Source of the DNA: Ferruginibacter sp.
Lineage (GTDB): Bacteria; Bacteroidota; Bacteroidia; Chitinophagales; Chitinophagaceae
Direction: 5' to 3'
Assembly (NCBI GenBank): GCA_030655145.1
Contig: JAURWD010000031.1
Span: forward strand, 1-58,035
DNA length: 58,035 bases
The translations under genes and the position numbers were made by a program. Numbering within the stretch: position 1 is the stretch's first letter; each line of letters begins with the position of its first letter. Shown in pieces: positions 41,875 to 49,819 of this stretch. The notes beneath the pieces are model-generated. The model was not told where the DNA came from. It did no database searches and saw only the letters and a program-made list of their open reading frames with translations.

Positions 41875-42856
41875 TAGGGTCGTTATTTAAATACCTGATG
41901 GTCTCATTCAATGCTTCCCCTAGTGGGGTGAGGTGATAGTGCAACTCACGTATGGCTTTTTCACTGGTAAACATTTTATTGCAAAAAATGTGCTTTACGC
42001 CACTCAGTGTTGCTAAGGGTTCTTTGCCAGTAAGTTTATAACGGATCCATTGAAGAACCGTCCACAGTTGCACAAGTATACGCGGGGTTTCAAGGAGCAG
42101 TGCTTTGGTGCCGCTCAGGGCACGGATCTTAGTAAAAAGGTCGCGGTAACAAATATTCTCACCACCCAGGATATACTTTTCACCGGTTCTGCCATGGGCC
42201 ATGGCAAGTTGATGCCCGGCCACCACATCTTTTATAAAACAATAATTGGAAACATAACTGCCCGGGGCGGGGATAAACGTTGGCCTGCCGTTCAGAAAGC
42301 GTTTGATCACCTTGTTTACGGTTATCGGATGTGTATTGATACCTGGACCAAAGACTTTTGACAAGGCAACGATAACAGTTGATATCCCTTTCGTACTGTA
42401 TTCTTTTACCAGGTCTTCTGCAAGCGATTTTGTGAATTCATATTCGTTATTAAAACCAGTTGTACGTGGGTCATTTTCCGATTTTGGAACAGTGACCGAA
42501 TTGCCTATCACACCACAGGTACTCGTAAATACAAATTTTGTAGCACCACATTCGATTGCTTCGGCGAGCACGTTATTGGTGCCATCGACATTCATCTTAT
42601 AAAAAGCTGACCGATGCTTATCAAATATTTTTACCAGCGCCGCAATATGGTAAACCTGTGCACAGTCCGACATCGCCACATGAATCGAGTTTCGATCTGT
42701 GATATCCCCTTTGAATACCAAAATATTCTCGTGCCGCGGAATATTCGGTGAGCTCAGATCCCTGGCCAGTATGTGCACCATGTCTCCCTTCCGGGCCAGG
42801 GCCAGGGCAAGTTCGTGCCCCACATAACCTGTTGCGCCTGTTAGAAAGATGTTCAT
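41867..42856 (-). CDS. NAD-dependent epimerase/dehydratase family protein
   Basis: A 329-residue extended SDR. TGATGYVG at residues 7-14 is the cofactor motif, FTSTCGVIG near residue 111 holds the catalytic Ser/Thr, and YEFTK gives Tyr139 and Lys143. The order and spacing resemble dihydroflavonol-4-reductase-like and 3-beta-hydroxysteroid-dehydrogenase-like members (AALVKIFDKHRSAFYKMNVDGT near residue 72 (core FYKMNVDGT)). Its stop overlaps the start of the SDR gene by 8 bp. Together the pair could carry out two reductions on one lipid or alcohol substrate; nothing in the sequence names it. Confidence 0.87.
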   Translation of the reverse strand: MNIFLTGATGYVGHELALALARKGDMVHILARDLSSPNIPRHENILVFKGDITDRNSIHVAMSDCAQVYHIAALVKIFDKHRSAFYKMNVDGTNNVLAEAIECGATKFVFTSTCGVIGNSVTVPKSENDPRTTGFNNEYEFTKSLAEDLVKEYSTKGISTVIVALSKVFGPGINTHPITVNKVIKRFLNGRPTFIPAPGSYVSNYCFIKDVVAGHQLAMAHGRTGEKYILGGENICYRDLFTKIRALSGTKALLLETPRILVQLWTVLQWIRYKLTGKEPLATLSGVKHIFCNKMFTSEKAIRELHYHLTPLGEALNETIRYLNNDPNE

Positions 42857-42897
42857 GTGCTTACAATTGTTTGTATGATTGATAAGGGAATGTTGGC

Positions 42898-43656
42898 CTA
42901 GCCTTTTGTATTCAAAAGGATCTCAGCCGTGTAAAAAGAGTGTTTGATCTTTATTCGGGTACACAGTCCACCCGCGTAGAAAAAAACATTGCTGTTGCCA
43001 TCCGGGAATTTTACTTCGTAGCTGCCATCCTTTATTCGTTTAACCGGGATAAACCTTTCATGCATGTCTGAATAAATTTCCTGCAGACCTGCAGGTTCAA
43101 AAAAATACATGCTCAACAGGTTAGCATGGATCACGGGGAAACTTTGCAGGCGAGTTTTACCTTCCTGGCTGATCTCATATTTGGTTCCGAGTCGCCGGGT
43201 CTGTTTATCAAGCTTGGTCCGATTATTTGTTCTGCGAATGGTCGCAGAATGAACCAGCTTGCCTTCCTCGAAAGTTGCCAGGTCGGTTACATCGATCGCT
43301 ATATCGAAGACAAAACGGGTCTTAACTTCTGAATTCAGTGACAACATCATCCTGTTGGCAGAATCAGTTTTCTGCAACTTCATCCAACCAATTTGTTTTC
43401 CATCGCGTGCGATCTTATACATCCATTGTGCCTGTTGAGAGCTGAGCATTGCGGGCATCATCAGAAAGACAATTGCACAGAAAGCAACACGCAATCGCGG
43501 GGAACCCTCCCAGGTTAAACGATGATTCTGACCGCCAGGCTTTTGGTTGCGGACCTGGTCATTCGCCGGTAAATAATGCAGGGTGTTGCTGGAGAGGGAA
43601 AACATAAAGAACTGAGTTTGTTCTTTCAAAAATATAAAACAGGCTATGCAATCCAT
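42898..43656 (-). CDS. Secreted unknown protein, DUF6134-like
   Basis: A protein of up to 252 residues; the coordinates are the outer bound of the open frame. The first 54 residues look non-coding, and a good signal peptide (RVAFCAIVFLMMPAMLSSQ) starts directly after an in-frame TTG at 43494 that is preceded by GGGAGG, so a TTG start giving about 198 residues is likely. The mature part has WMYKIARDGKQIGWMKLQK, then beta strands with a VFDIAIDVTDLATFEEGKL segment and SYEVKFPDGNSNVFFYAGG, as in the bacteroidotal DUF6134 group. The gene lies 41 bp upstream of the epimerase/SDR pair on the same strand. Function unknown. Confidence 0.6.
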   Translation of the reverse strand: MDCIACFIFLKEQTQFFMFSLSSNTLHYLPANDQVRNQKPGGQNHRLTWEGSPRLRVAFCAIVFLMMPAMLSSQQAQWMYKIARDGKQIGWMKLQKTDSANRMMLSLNSEVKTRFVFDIAIDVTDLATFEEGKLVHSATIRRTNNRTKLDKQTRRLGTKYEISQEGKTRLQSFPVIHANLLSMYFFEPAGLQEIYSDMHERFIPVKRIKDGSYEVKFPDGNSNVFFYAGGLCTRIKIKHSFYTAEILLNTKG

Positions 43657-43824
43657 AATCAGTAATTGGCCAATTGGTTCCGCCAGTGGCGGGATTTACT
43701 GATCAACTGAAATCGATAATACTGCCCGGTAAATATTGCAATTTTTGCAAATTTGTTTGGTTATCTTAGTAATCGTTCACAAACATTGCCTTTTGAAAGC
43801 AAGTGTTTACTAAAAAATCTGTGA

Positions 43825-44826
43825 ATGGATACAGCCAGCGCCCAGCAACTTTTCTTTCAACACCTCAAGGGGAAGGTTTCCCCGCACATCTCCATCGTTG
43901 ATGAGGTCGCCGAATTATTAGATATCAGCAATGATAGCGCCTACCGGCGCATCCGGGCGGAGAAGCCCATTAGTTTTGAAGAGATCAGGAAACTCTGCAT
44001 GCATTTTAAAGTTTCACTCGACCAGTTTCTCAACCTGCAGAACGATGCGTTTATTTTCAACGGCCGCCTTGGCAACCAGGCGGATTTTGGTTTCGACCAA
44101 TGGCTGAACGAAGTATTGCGGCAATACACCTACATCAGCAGCTTTGAAAAGAAACACATTTATTTCCTGTTGAAGGATCTTCCTTTTAATATTCATTTTC
44201 AAATTCCTGAACTCGCCGCTTTCAAGTTTTTTGTATGGATGCGCTGTTACCTGGGATTTCGGGGCGAAACAGGTGTTAAGTTTTCCTTCGATTACCCGGG
44301 TTTCAAAGAGCATTTTAACATCGGGTCGCAAATCGTGCGTATTTATAATTCCATCCCAACCACCGAAATCTGGAATACCGAAGGCATCAATACAACCATT
44401 CGCCAGATAGAATATTATCATGAAGCTGGTGGCATCATTTCAACCGAACAGGCACTCATCCTGTTCGAGCAACTCGAGCGCCTCGTAACGCATATTGAAA
44501 AAGAAGCGGAGCTTGGTTGTAAATTTCAGATCGATGAAGCGACCGGGGCTAATGCCGCAGAATACCGGCTCTTTAATAATGAACTGATCTTAGGCGACAA
44601 TACTTTATTGGCCGAACTGGGAGATGTACAGGTAACTTTCATCAATCATAGTTTTATGCATTTTATGGGCACCCGCGATAAGCTTTTTAACGAGGCCATG
44701 TTTACGAACCTGAATAACCTGATGCAGAAATCTACGCTTATCAGTACCCGTGATGAAAGAGAAAGAAAGCGTTTTTTTAATTGCCTTCGGGATGAGATCC
44801 ATCGCCGCAAACAAAAGATCACGTAA
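43825..44826 (+). CDS. Putative HTH regulator with BetR-like N-terminus, paralogue 1
   Basis: A 333-residue soluble protein. Residues 8-75 form an HTH domain: LFFQHLKGKVSPHISIVDEV, ELLDISNDSAYRRIRAEKPI and SFEEIRKLCMHFKVSLDQFL, like BetR-type or Cro-like repressors. The rest (about 260 residues) is an all-helical effector region with no catalytic motif, containing SIPTTEIWNTEGINTTIRQI and a C-terminal QKSTLISTRDERERKRFF. The next gene, 64 bp on, encodes a paralogue with the same layout and same conserved blocks. The family is common in Chitinophagaceae and, to my knowledge, has no assigned ligand. It is divergent from the secreted unknown at 42898. Confidence 0.75.
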   Translation: MDTASAQQLFFQHLKGKVSPHISIVDEVAELLDISNDSAYRRIRAEKPISFEEIRKLCMHFKVSLDQFLNLQNDAFIFNGRLGNQADFGFDQWLNEVLRQYTYISSFEKKHIYFLLKDLPFNIHFQIPELAAFKFFVWMRCYLGFRGETGVKFSFDYPGFKEHFNIGSQIVRIYNSIPTTEIWNTEGINTTIRQIEYYHEAGGIISTEQALILFEQLERLVTHIEKEAELGCKFQIDEATGANAAEYRLFNNELILGDNTLLAELGDVQVTFINHSFMHFMGTRDKLFNEAMFTNLNNLMQKSTLISTRDERERKRFFNCLRDEIHRRKQKIT

Positions 44827-44890
44827 GCATTGAAATCAGCATTTAGCTTTTAATAGCACTTCACCCTGGCGCCCTAAATTTTTCAACCGC

Positions 44891-45898
44891 ATGGACAAAA
44901 ACAATATGCAGCTGCTGTTTTTTAAGCAGATAAAAGAATTGTTGCCTGCACACCTGTCGGTGGCAGATGAGGTAGCAGGAGTGTTGGAGGTAAGCAGGGA
45001 CAGTGCGTACCGCCGCATGCGCGGGGAAAAGATGCTGAGTTTCGAAGACCTCCAGAGATTAAGCGGGCGTTTCAAAATCTCGCTCGATAAATTCCTGCAC
45101 CAGCAGTCAGGCAACTACATTTTTTCCGCAAAGCTGACCTACCCGCAGGGAAATTTCCTGGAACAGTACCTCACCAGTATGTTGCAACAGTTAGAGTTCA
45201 TCAGCGGATTTGATAACGCACACCTGTACATGCTGCCAAACGATATTCCCCCCTTTGTTTATTTCCAGTTTCCGCAGCTGGCTTCCTTCACTTTTTTTTA
45301 CTACCAGAAAAGTCTCTTGAATTTACCAGACATGAAAGACGCAAAATTTTCCGCTGCCCAGGTTGACCCTGCTTACAATAAATTGGGTAAGAAGGTGCAG
45401 GCAAGTTTTGACAGGTTGCCTTCCACAGAGATCTGGGGTAGTGATATCATCAATAGCGTGTTGCGCCATATTGGTTTCTATCGTGATACCATGGTCTTTG
45501 AAACGAAAACTGATATGACCGATCTCTACGAGCAACTGCTGGCGTTTGTGGCGCATTTCGAAAAGCAGGCAGAACTCGGATACCGTTTTAGCTATGGCCA
45601 GTCGCCTTCGGCCCAGGCCGCCCCGTTCCGCATGTTTTACAATGATGTGATCACGGGCGAAAATTGTGTCCTTGCTAAAATTGGAACCGGTAAGATCACC
45701 TACATCAACCATAACCTCATCAATTTTATGTTTACGCGGGATGAGGAATTTAATGACTTTACCATGGAGACTTTCGAAAACGCCATCCAGAAATCAACCC
45801 AGATCAGTACCGTCGGGGAGAAAGCCCGGTCCCGCTTTTTTAATTCCCTGCGCAAAAAAATTATAGCCCAACAAAATGAGCCCGGTGCATATGCATAA
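44891..45898 (+). CDS. Putative HTH regulator with BetR-like N-terminus, paralogue 2
   Basis: A 335-residue paralogue of the preceding gene. The HTH region is LLFFKQIKELLPAHLSVADEV, VLEVSRDSAYRRMRGEKMLS and FEDLQRLSGRFKISLDKFL (shown in parts), and the effector region has RLPSTEIWGSDIINSVLRHI and QKSTQISTVGEKARSRFF at matching places. The DSAYRR[IM]R[AG]EK core and the TEIW and QKST[LQ]IST blocks are the best-conserved pieces between the two; the remaining similarity is moderate, so the duplication is old. Its stop lies 156 bp before the molybdenum hydroxylase genes on the same strand, so that system is a candidate target. No ligand can be named. Confidence 0.75.
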   Translation: MDKNNMQLLFFKQIKELLPAHLSVADEVAGVLEVSRDSAYRRMRGEKMLSFEDLQRLSGRFKISLDKFLHQQSGNYIFSAKLTYPQGNFLEQYLTSMLQQLEFISGFDNAHLYMLPNDIPPFVYFQFPQLASFTFFYYQKSLLNLPDMKDAKFSAAQVDPAYNKLGKKVQASFDRLPSTEIWGSDIINSVLRHIGFYRDTMVFETKTDMTDLYEQLLAFVAHFEKQAELGYRFSYGQSPSAQAAPFRMFYNDVITGENCVLAKIGTGKITYINHNLINFMFTRDEEFNDFTMETFENAIQKSTQISTVGEKARSRFFNSLRKKIIAQQNEPGAYA

Positions 45899-46054
45899 TT
45901 AGATCGACCGAAGGTTTTTAAATGAAGCTTTCGCCATTCTCTTCTGTACTATTCTCGCTTCCTGGTCCAGTCACCATTCCTTATTCTTCGCTTTTCGAAT
46001 GATTGAAATTTGCGGCAGTAATAGCTTACTTTTAGCCACACAAAACTTCTTCCT

Positions 46055-46513
46055 ATGCCTGCCTACAATCTCCTTATCAACGGTAAACAACACACAGCCG
46101 ATGTGGCTGCAGATACTCCGCTTCTTTGGGTTTTGCGAGATCACCTTGGCCTGCTCGGTACAAAATACGGATGTGGTGTTGCACAATGTGGTGCTTGTAC
46201 CGTGCACCTGAATGGCGCTGCCGTGAAGTCTTGCGTGCTGCCAGTATCCGCCATCAAAACTTCGGCGGTAACTACCATTGAAGGCTTGTCAGAACTTGGT
46301 GACCACCCGGTGCAGGCTGCCTGGGACGAAGTGGATGTGCCGCAGTGCGGGTATTGCCAGGCCGGCCAGATCATGACCGCCGCTGCCTTACTAAAAAAGA
46401 ATGCTCACCCCGCCGACAAGGAAATCGCTGCCGCGATGAACGGAAATATTTGCCGATGCGGGGCCTACCATCGCATTCATGAAGCCATCAAATTAGCCGG
46501 CACAAAAATCTAA
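46055..46513 (+). CDS. (2Fe-2S)-binding small subunit of molybdenum hydroxylase, IorA-like
   Basis: A 152-residue protein with two 2Fe-2S clusters. Cys40, 45, 48 and 60 form the plant-type ferredoxin cluster and Cys98, 101, 133 and 135 the second cluster of the xanthine oxidase family. It has no signal peptide and would pass electrons from the molybdopterin site of the large subunit, encoded 3 bp downstream. The length and two-gene layout match isoquinoline 1-oxidoreductase rather than three-subunit xanthine dehydrogenase: no FAD subunit gene follows. If exported, it must travel with the Tat-carrying large subunit. Confidence 0.92.
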   Translation: MPAYNLLINGKQHTADVAADTPLLWVLRDHLGLLGTKYGCGVAQCGACTVHLNGAAVKSCVLPVSAIKTSAVTTIEGLSELGDHPVQAAWDEVDVPQCGYCQAGQIMTAAALLKKNAHPADKEIAAAMNGNICRCGAYHRIHEAIKLAGTKI

Positions 46514-46516
46514 TCT

Positions 46517-48652
46517 ATGTCAACACAACATACCACCAGCAGAAGAGACTTCCTGAAATTATCCTCGCTAGCAGGAGGAGGTTTATTGTTGGGTTTTAGT
46601 TGGTTTAGCAGCGAAGCGGAAGTGCCTACACTGTTGAAAGCACCTCCTGCCGGTACCATGGGCTTCAATAGTTACCTGTCCATTTCAACCGATGGCGTGA
46701 TCACTATCTCTTCACCGAATCCTGAATTGGGTCAGAATATCATGACCTCCTTCCCGATGATCGTGGCGGAAGAACTCGATGCGGACTGGACAAAAGTGAA
46801 AGTGATACAAGCACCGCTGGATACAAAAGGCTTTGACAGGCAACTTACCGGTGGTAGTGGTGCGGTGCCGCATTCCTGGAACAAATTGCGTACGGCCGGC
46901 GCGACCGCCCGCTTTATGTTGATACAGGCGGCAGCAAAAAAATGGAATGTTCCTGCAGAAGAATGTACGGCCGCAAACAGCGTGGTCACACATAGCTCGG
47001 GAAAGCAACTCGGCTATGGTGAACTCGCCGAGGCCGCAGCCGCGTTGCCCGTGCCGAAAGAAGTGAAGTTCAAAAACGCGAAAGATTTCAAGCTGATTGG
47101 AACGGCGATCAAAAATGTTGCGAACAAAAGTATTATCACAGGCAAACCTTTATTCGGGATGGACTTTTACCGCCCGGGAATGTTGTTTGCCATGATCCAA
47201 CGACCTGAAGCGTTTGGAACAAAAATAAAATCCGTTGACAGTGCAGCGGCTAAAGCAATGCCGGGTATCGTAGATGTTGTCGTCTTCCAAAACAATGTCG
47301 CCATCGTTGGCAAGTCAACCTGGGAAGTGGCGAAGGCACGTAAGGCGGTGAAAATAATCTATGAACCAGATGGGGCGGTAGAAAGTACAGCTGACCATGA
47401 TGCGCTATTCAAATCATTGCTTGATACGGGGACTGCAACTGTGCGTCGCAAAAACGGAGATGTGGATGCCGCCTTCGCAGGTGCGGCCAAAACGATCAAA
47501 CGCGATTATCAATGTCCATTCATTGCCCACGCACCTATGGAGCCGATGAACTTTTTCGCTCATGTGCGTGAGGATGGAGTCGAGTTGATTGGGCCTACGC
47601 AAACACCGGCCAGTGCCCAGACCGCGACAGCGAAGTTGCTCAACATTCCTGAAGATAGGATCACGCTCGAAATTACGAGGCTCGGTGGTGGCTTCGGTCG
47701 CCGCCTGAAGTTTGATTACGTTGTGGAAGCTGCAGAACTTTCAAAACTGATCAACGCGCCGGTAAAAGTTATTTGGTCAAGGGAAGACGATATGTCGGGC
47801 GGCAGTTATCGCCCTGCTGTTCGCTACCGCTTTGAAGCGGCGCTGGACGCGGCCGGAAACCTGGTTGGATACAAATGTCGGGGCGTTGGGATAAATGCGG
47901 GTAATCCTACCCGTGAGGATAATTTCCCGTCGGGAGCAGTACCTAACCTCTTGATCGATTGCATTGAACATAAGTCAGCCATAACTACCGGTCCATGGCG
48001 GGCGCCGATCACCAATTTTCTTGGGTTTGCAGAACAGGCCTTCCTCGATGAGGTTGCCGAAGCTGCAAAAAAAGACCCGGTACAATTCCGGCTGGAATTA
48101 TTGGAAAAAGCAAAGGCAGCACCGGTTGGTGAAATCAAATATGATATTAACCGCATGATCACCGTGATAAAAACAGCAGCGGAAAAAGCAGGGTGGGGTA
48201 AGCTTCCGGGTGTGTCGCAGGGCTTCAGTGTGTATTTTTCTCATCGCTCCTATGTGGCGCAGGTTTGTAATGTACTAATGCAGGCAGGTAAGCCGGTCGT
48301 GCAGAAAATCACGGCCGTGTCAGACTGTGGACAGGTAATTAATCTAAGCGGGGCAAAACAACAGGTAATGGGAGGGATCGTTGATGGATTGGGTCATGCG
48401 ATGTACAGTAAACTGTCTTTTAAAAACGGCGCGGCAGAACAGAAAAACTTCAATACTTATCGCCTTATCCGTATGCAGGAAATTCCTGAAGTTGAAACAC
48501 ATTTTATCGACAATGGAATAGATCCGACCGGGCTGGGTGAACCGGCACTTCCACCGACTGGTGGTGCGGTTGCCAATGCCATCTTTAAAGCGACCGGCAA
48601 GCGCATTTACACGCAGCCCTTCATCGAGGATGCAAATTTCAAAACCATTTAA
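46517..48652 (+). CDS. Molybdopterin-binding large subunit, IorB-like, twin-arginine signal
   Basis: A 711-residue molybdenum hydroxylase large subunit. Residues 7-30 form a twin-arginine signal (TSRRDFLKLSSLAGGG), so the enzyme acts in the periplasm. The cofactor-binding region shows TRLGGGFGRR near residue 390, GPWRAPITNFLGFAEQAFLDE near 494 (core GPWRAPITN), and the catalytic Glu675 in GLGEPALPPTGGAVANA. Enzymes of this group hydroxylate N-heterocycles or oxidise aldehydes, using molybdopterin cytosine dinucleotide. It follows the iron-sulfur subunit by 3 bp. No cytochrome, XdhC-type maturation factor or FAD subunit is in the window. Substrate unknown. Confidence 0.92.
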   Translation: MSTQHTTSRRDFLKLSSLAGGGLLLGFSWFSSEAEVPTLLKAPPAGTMGFNSYLSISTDGVITISSPNPELGQNIMTSFPMIVAEELDADWTKVKVIQAPLDTKGFDRQLTGGSGAVPHSWNKLRTAGATARFMLIQAAAKKWNVPAEECTAANSVVTHSSGKQLGYGELAEAAAALPVPKEVKFKNAKDFKLIGTAIKNVANKSIITGKPLFGMDFYRPGMLFAMIQRPEAFGTKIKSVDSAAAKAMPGIVDVVVFQNNVAIVGKSTWEVAKARKAVKIIYEPDGAVESTADHDALFKSLLDTGTATVRRKNGDVDAAFAGAAKTIKRDYQCPFIAHAPMEPMNFFAHVREDGVELIGPTQTPASAQTATAKLLNIPEDRITLEITRLGGGFGRRLKFDYVVEAAELSKLINAPVKVIWSREDDMSGGSYRPAVRYRFEAALDAAGNLVGYKCRGVGINAGNPTREDNFPSGAVPNLLIDCIEHKSAITTGPWRAPITNFLGFAEQAFLDEVAEAAKKDPVQFRLELLEKAKAAPVGEIKYDINRMITVIKTAAEKAGWGKLPGVSQGFSVYFSHRSYVAQVCNVLMQAGKPVVQKITAVSDCGQVINLSGAKQQVMGGIVDGLGHAMYSKLSFKNGAAEQKNFNTYRLIRMQEIPEVETHFIDNGIDPTGLGEPALPPTGGAVANAIFKATGKRIYTQPFIEDANFKTI

Positions 48653-48661
48653 TTACTAAGG

Positions 48662-49096
48662 TTAGCTTTCTGCGAGTTCTTTAATTTTAAGCGTAGCCGT
48701 ATTGGCAAAGCTAATCGAGGCCTCGTGGTATTTAGTGCCATCCTGCAATTGAGCAAAATCTCCAATGGAAAGTTTTAATACGGTCTGGCTGTTTTCCTCG
48801 GCTAGCGTGTAGGTGTATGCGACCGTGTAAAAACCCTGCGGCTCTGGCCAGGTAGGATCATACAACAACATCTTCAAAAGCTTATTTGGCTCGCAGGTTA
48901 CCACAGACAACCGCGAATAGCCCGGCCATTCAATGATCGTTCCATGATGTAAATTTTCTTCCTGAAAATGCAAGGGCAGATCATCCCACTGCTTGATAAA
49001 CTTTGGGGTGACGAGCACCTCCCAAACCCGCTCGGGCAGGGCGTCGATGAGGATGCTGTAGCTGGCGATCAAACTTTTGGTCAGTATTGAATGCAT
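48662..49096 (-). CDS. SRPBCC domain protein (AHSA1/START-like)
   Basis: A 144-residue protein from the ATG at 49096 (the frame is open six codons further). It has the helix-grip fold pattern: IASYSILIDALPERVWEVLVTPKFIKQWD at the start (core PERVWEVLVTPKFIKQW), then GTIIEWPGYSRLSVVTCEPNK, VAYTYTLAEENSQTVLKLSIGD and a C-terminal helix ATLKIKELAES. AHSA1-like members bind small hydrophobic molecules or act as chaperone co-factors. It converges on the molybdenum hydroxylase gene with 9 bp between stops and lies downstream of the DinB gene on the same strand, 73 bp apart. No specific ligand can be assigned. Confidence 0.82.
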   Translation of the reverse strand: MHSILTKSLIASYSILIDALPERVWEVLVTPKFIKQWDDLPLHFQEENLHHGTIIEWPGYSRLSVVTCEPNKLLKMLLYDPTWPEPQGFYTVAYTYTLAEENSQTVLKLSIGDFAQLQDGTKYHEASISFANTATLKIKELAES

Positions 49097-49169
49097 ATAA
49101 TAAGTTGAATGCACGCAGGCTTGATTTTTTTATAATTAGGTGTTCACCCACAAGATAGCGGGATTAAAT

Positions 49170-49628
49170 TTATCCGGCCTTTGCAAGCAGTACAATTTGT
49201 CCCAGGTGATAAGCATCGTGTTGGATGATCCCGTGAATGTGTTTATAATAGGACAGGTTGTTTGAGGGATACGTTGCTTCAAAATCTGCTTCATTAAAAT
49301 TATCCAGGAAGTTTCTCCAGGCCTCCTGCGAAGCCTCAAGTTTCGCGAGTGTTTCTTGCCAGGCTTTATCCGAAAAATCAGTGATGGGGTGGAAAAAATT
49401 ATCAGCAGGTGAATTTAAGGTGTGGCCTTTCACACGTTCCAAAACAGCAAAGCGCCAGGCCACGAGGTGATTTAAAATTTCCCAGATCGAGTTCCAGTTC
49501 CCTTGGATTTTTTTAGCTGCCTGGGTCGCGGAAAGTGGGCGAAGCGTGTTGAGGATTGTGACGTCGAGCCAGGGATGACCATCGTAGAGGTCATCAACCA
49601 GTTCTTTGATTCGTGTTGTTTCTTTCAT
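49170..49628 (-). CDS. DinB family protein, putative metal-dependent enzyme
   Basis: A 152-residue four-helix-bundle protein of the DinB/YfiT group. From the ATG at 49628 (MKETTRIKELVDDLYDG), the three metal-binding histidines are His54 (LNHLVAWR), His137 and His141 (QHDAYHLGQI), the standard DinB arrangement. Members include bacillithiol- or mycothiol-dependent transferases and maleylpyruvate isomerase-like enzymes; Bacteroidota make bacillithiol, so such a role is possible. A perfect 9-bp inverted repeat lies 27 bp upstream. The SRPBCC gene follows on the same strand. Confidence 0.87.
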   Translation of the reverse strand: MKETTRIKELVDDLYDGHPWLDVTILNTLRPLSATQAAKKIQGNWNSIWEILNHLVAWRFAVLERVKGHTLNSPADNFFHPITDFSDKAWQETLAKLEASQEAWRNFLDNFNEADFEATYPSNNLSYYKHIHGIIQHDAYHLGQIVLLAKAG

Positions 49629-49654
49629 ACTGTAGAACATTAATTTTTGTGGAG

Positions 49655-49676
49655 AATTGCCCTGAACAGGGCAATT
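49655..49676. promoter_or_regulatory. Inverted repeat upstream of the DinB gene
   Basis: AATTGCCCT and AGGGCAATT (49655-49663 with 49668-49676) form perfect 9-bp arms around GAAC. It is 27 bp before the DinB ATG, at a place for an operator or a leader hairpin. Confidence 0.45.
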
Positions 49677-49736
49677 AGCACTGTCAAAAAGCTTGCCTCA
49701 AAACCAGCATATTTCAACCTGGTCCGTTGAACGATA

Positions 49737-49772
49737 AAAAAGACCATCGCGTTCGTGATGGCCTTTTTTTTT
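49737..49772. terminator. Intrinsic terminator of the VPS10 gene
   Basis: GACCATCGC and GTGATGGCC pair around GTTC (one wobble, one mismatch), flanked by an A run (from about 49736) and T9 or more. It lies 48 bp after the stop of the minus-strand VPS10 gene and is usable in both directions. Confidence 0.8.
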
Positions 49773-49819
49773 TGAACAAGTTGGTAATGCAGGCGCGAAA
49801 AACTACCTACTTAATTTAA

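Noticed and set aside
43743..43769. Promoter TTTTG ... TATCTTAG upstream of regulator paralogue 1
   Set aside because: The -7 box has a mismatch and the spacer is only 14 bp, too short for the Bacteroidota consensus.
46009..46034. Promoter TTTG ... TACTTTTA upstream of the IorA-like gene
   Set aside because: The spacer is about 14 bp and the last -7 base does not match.
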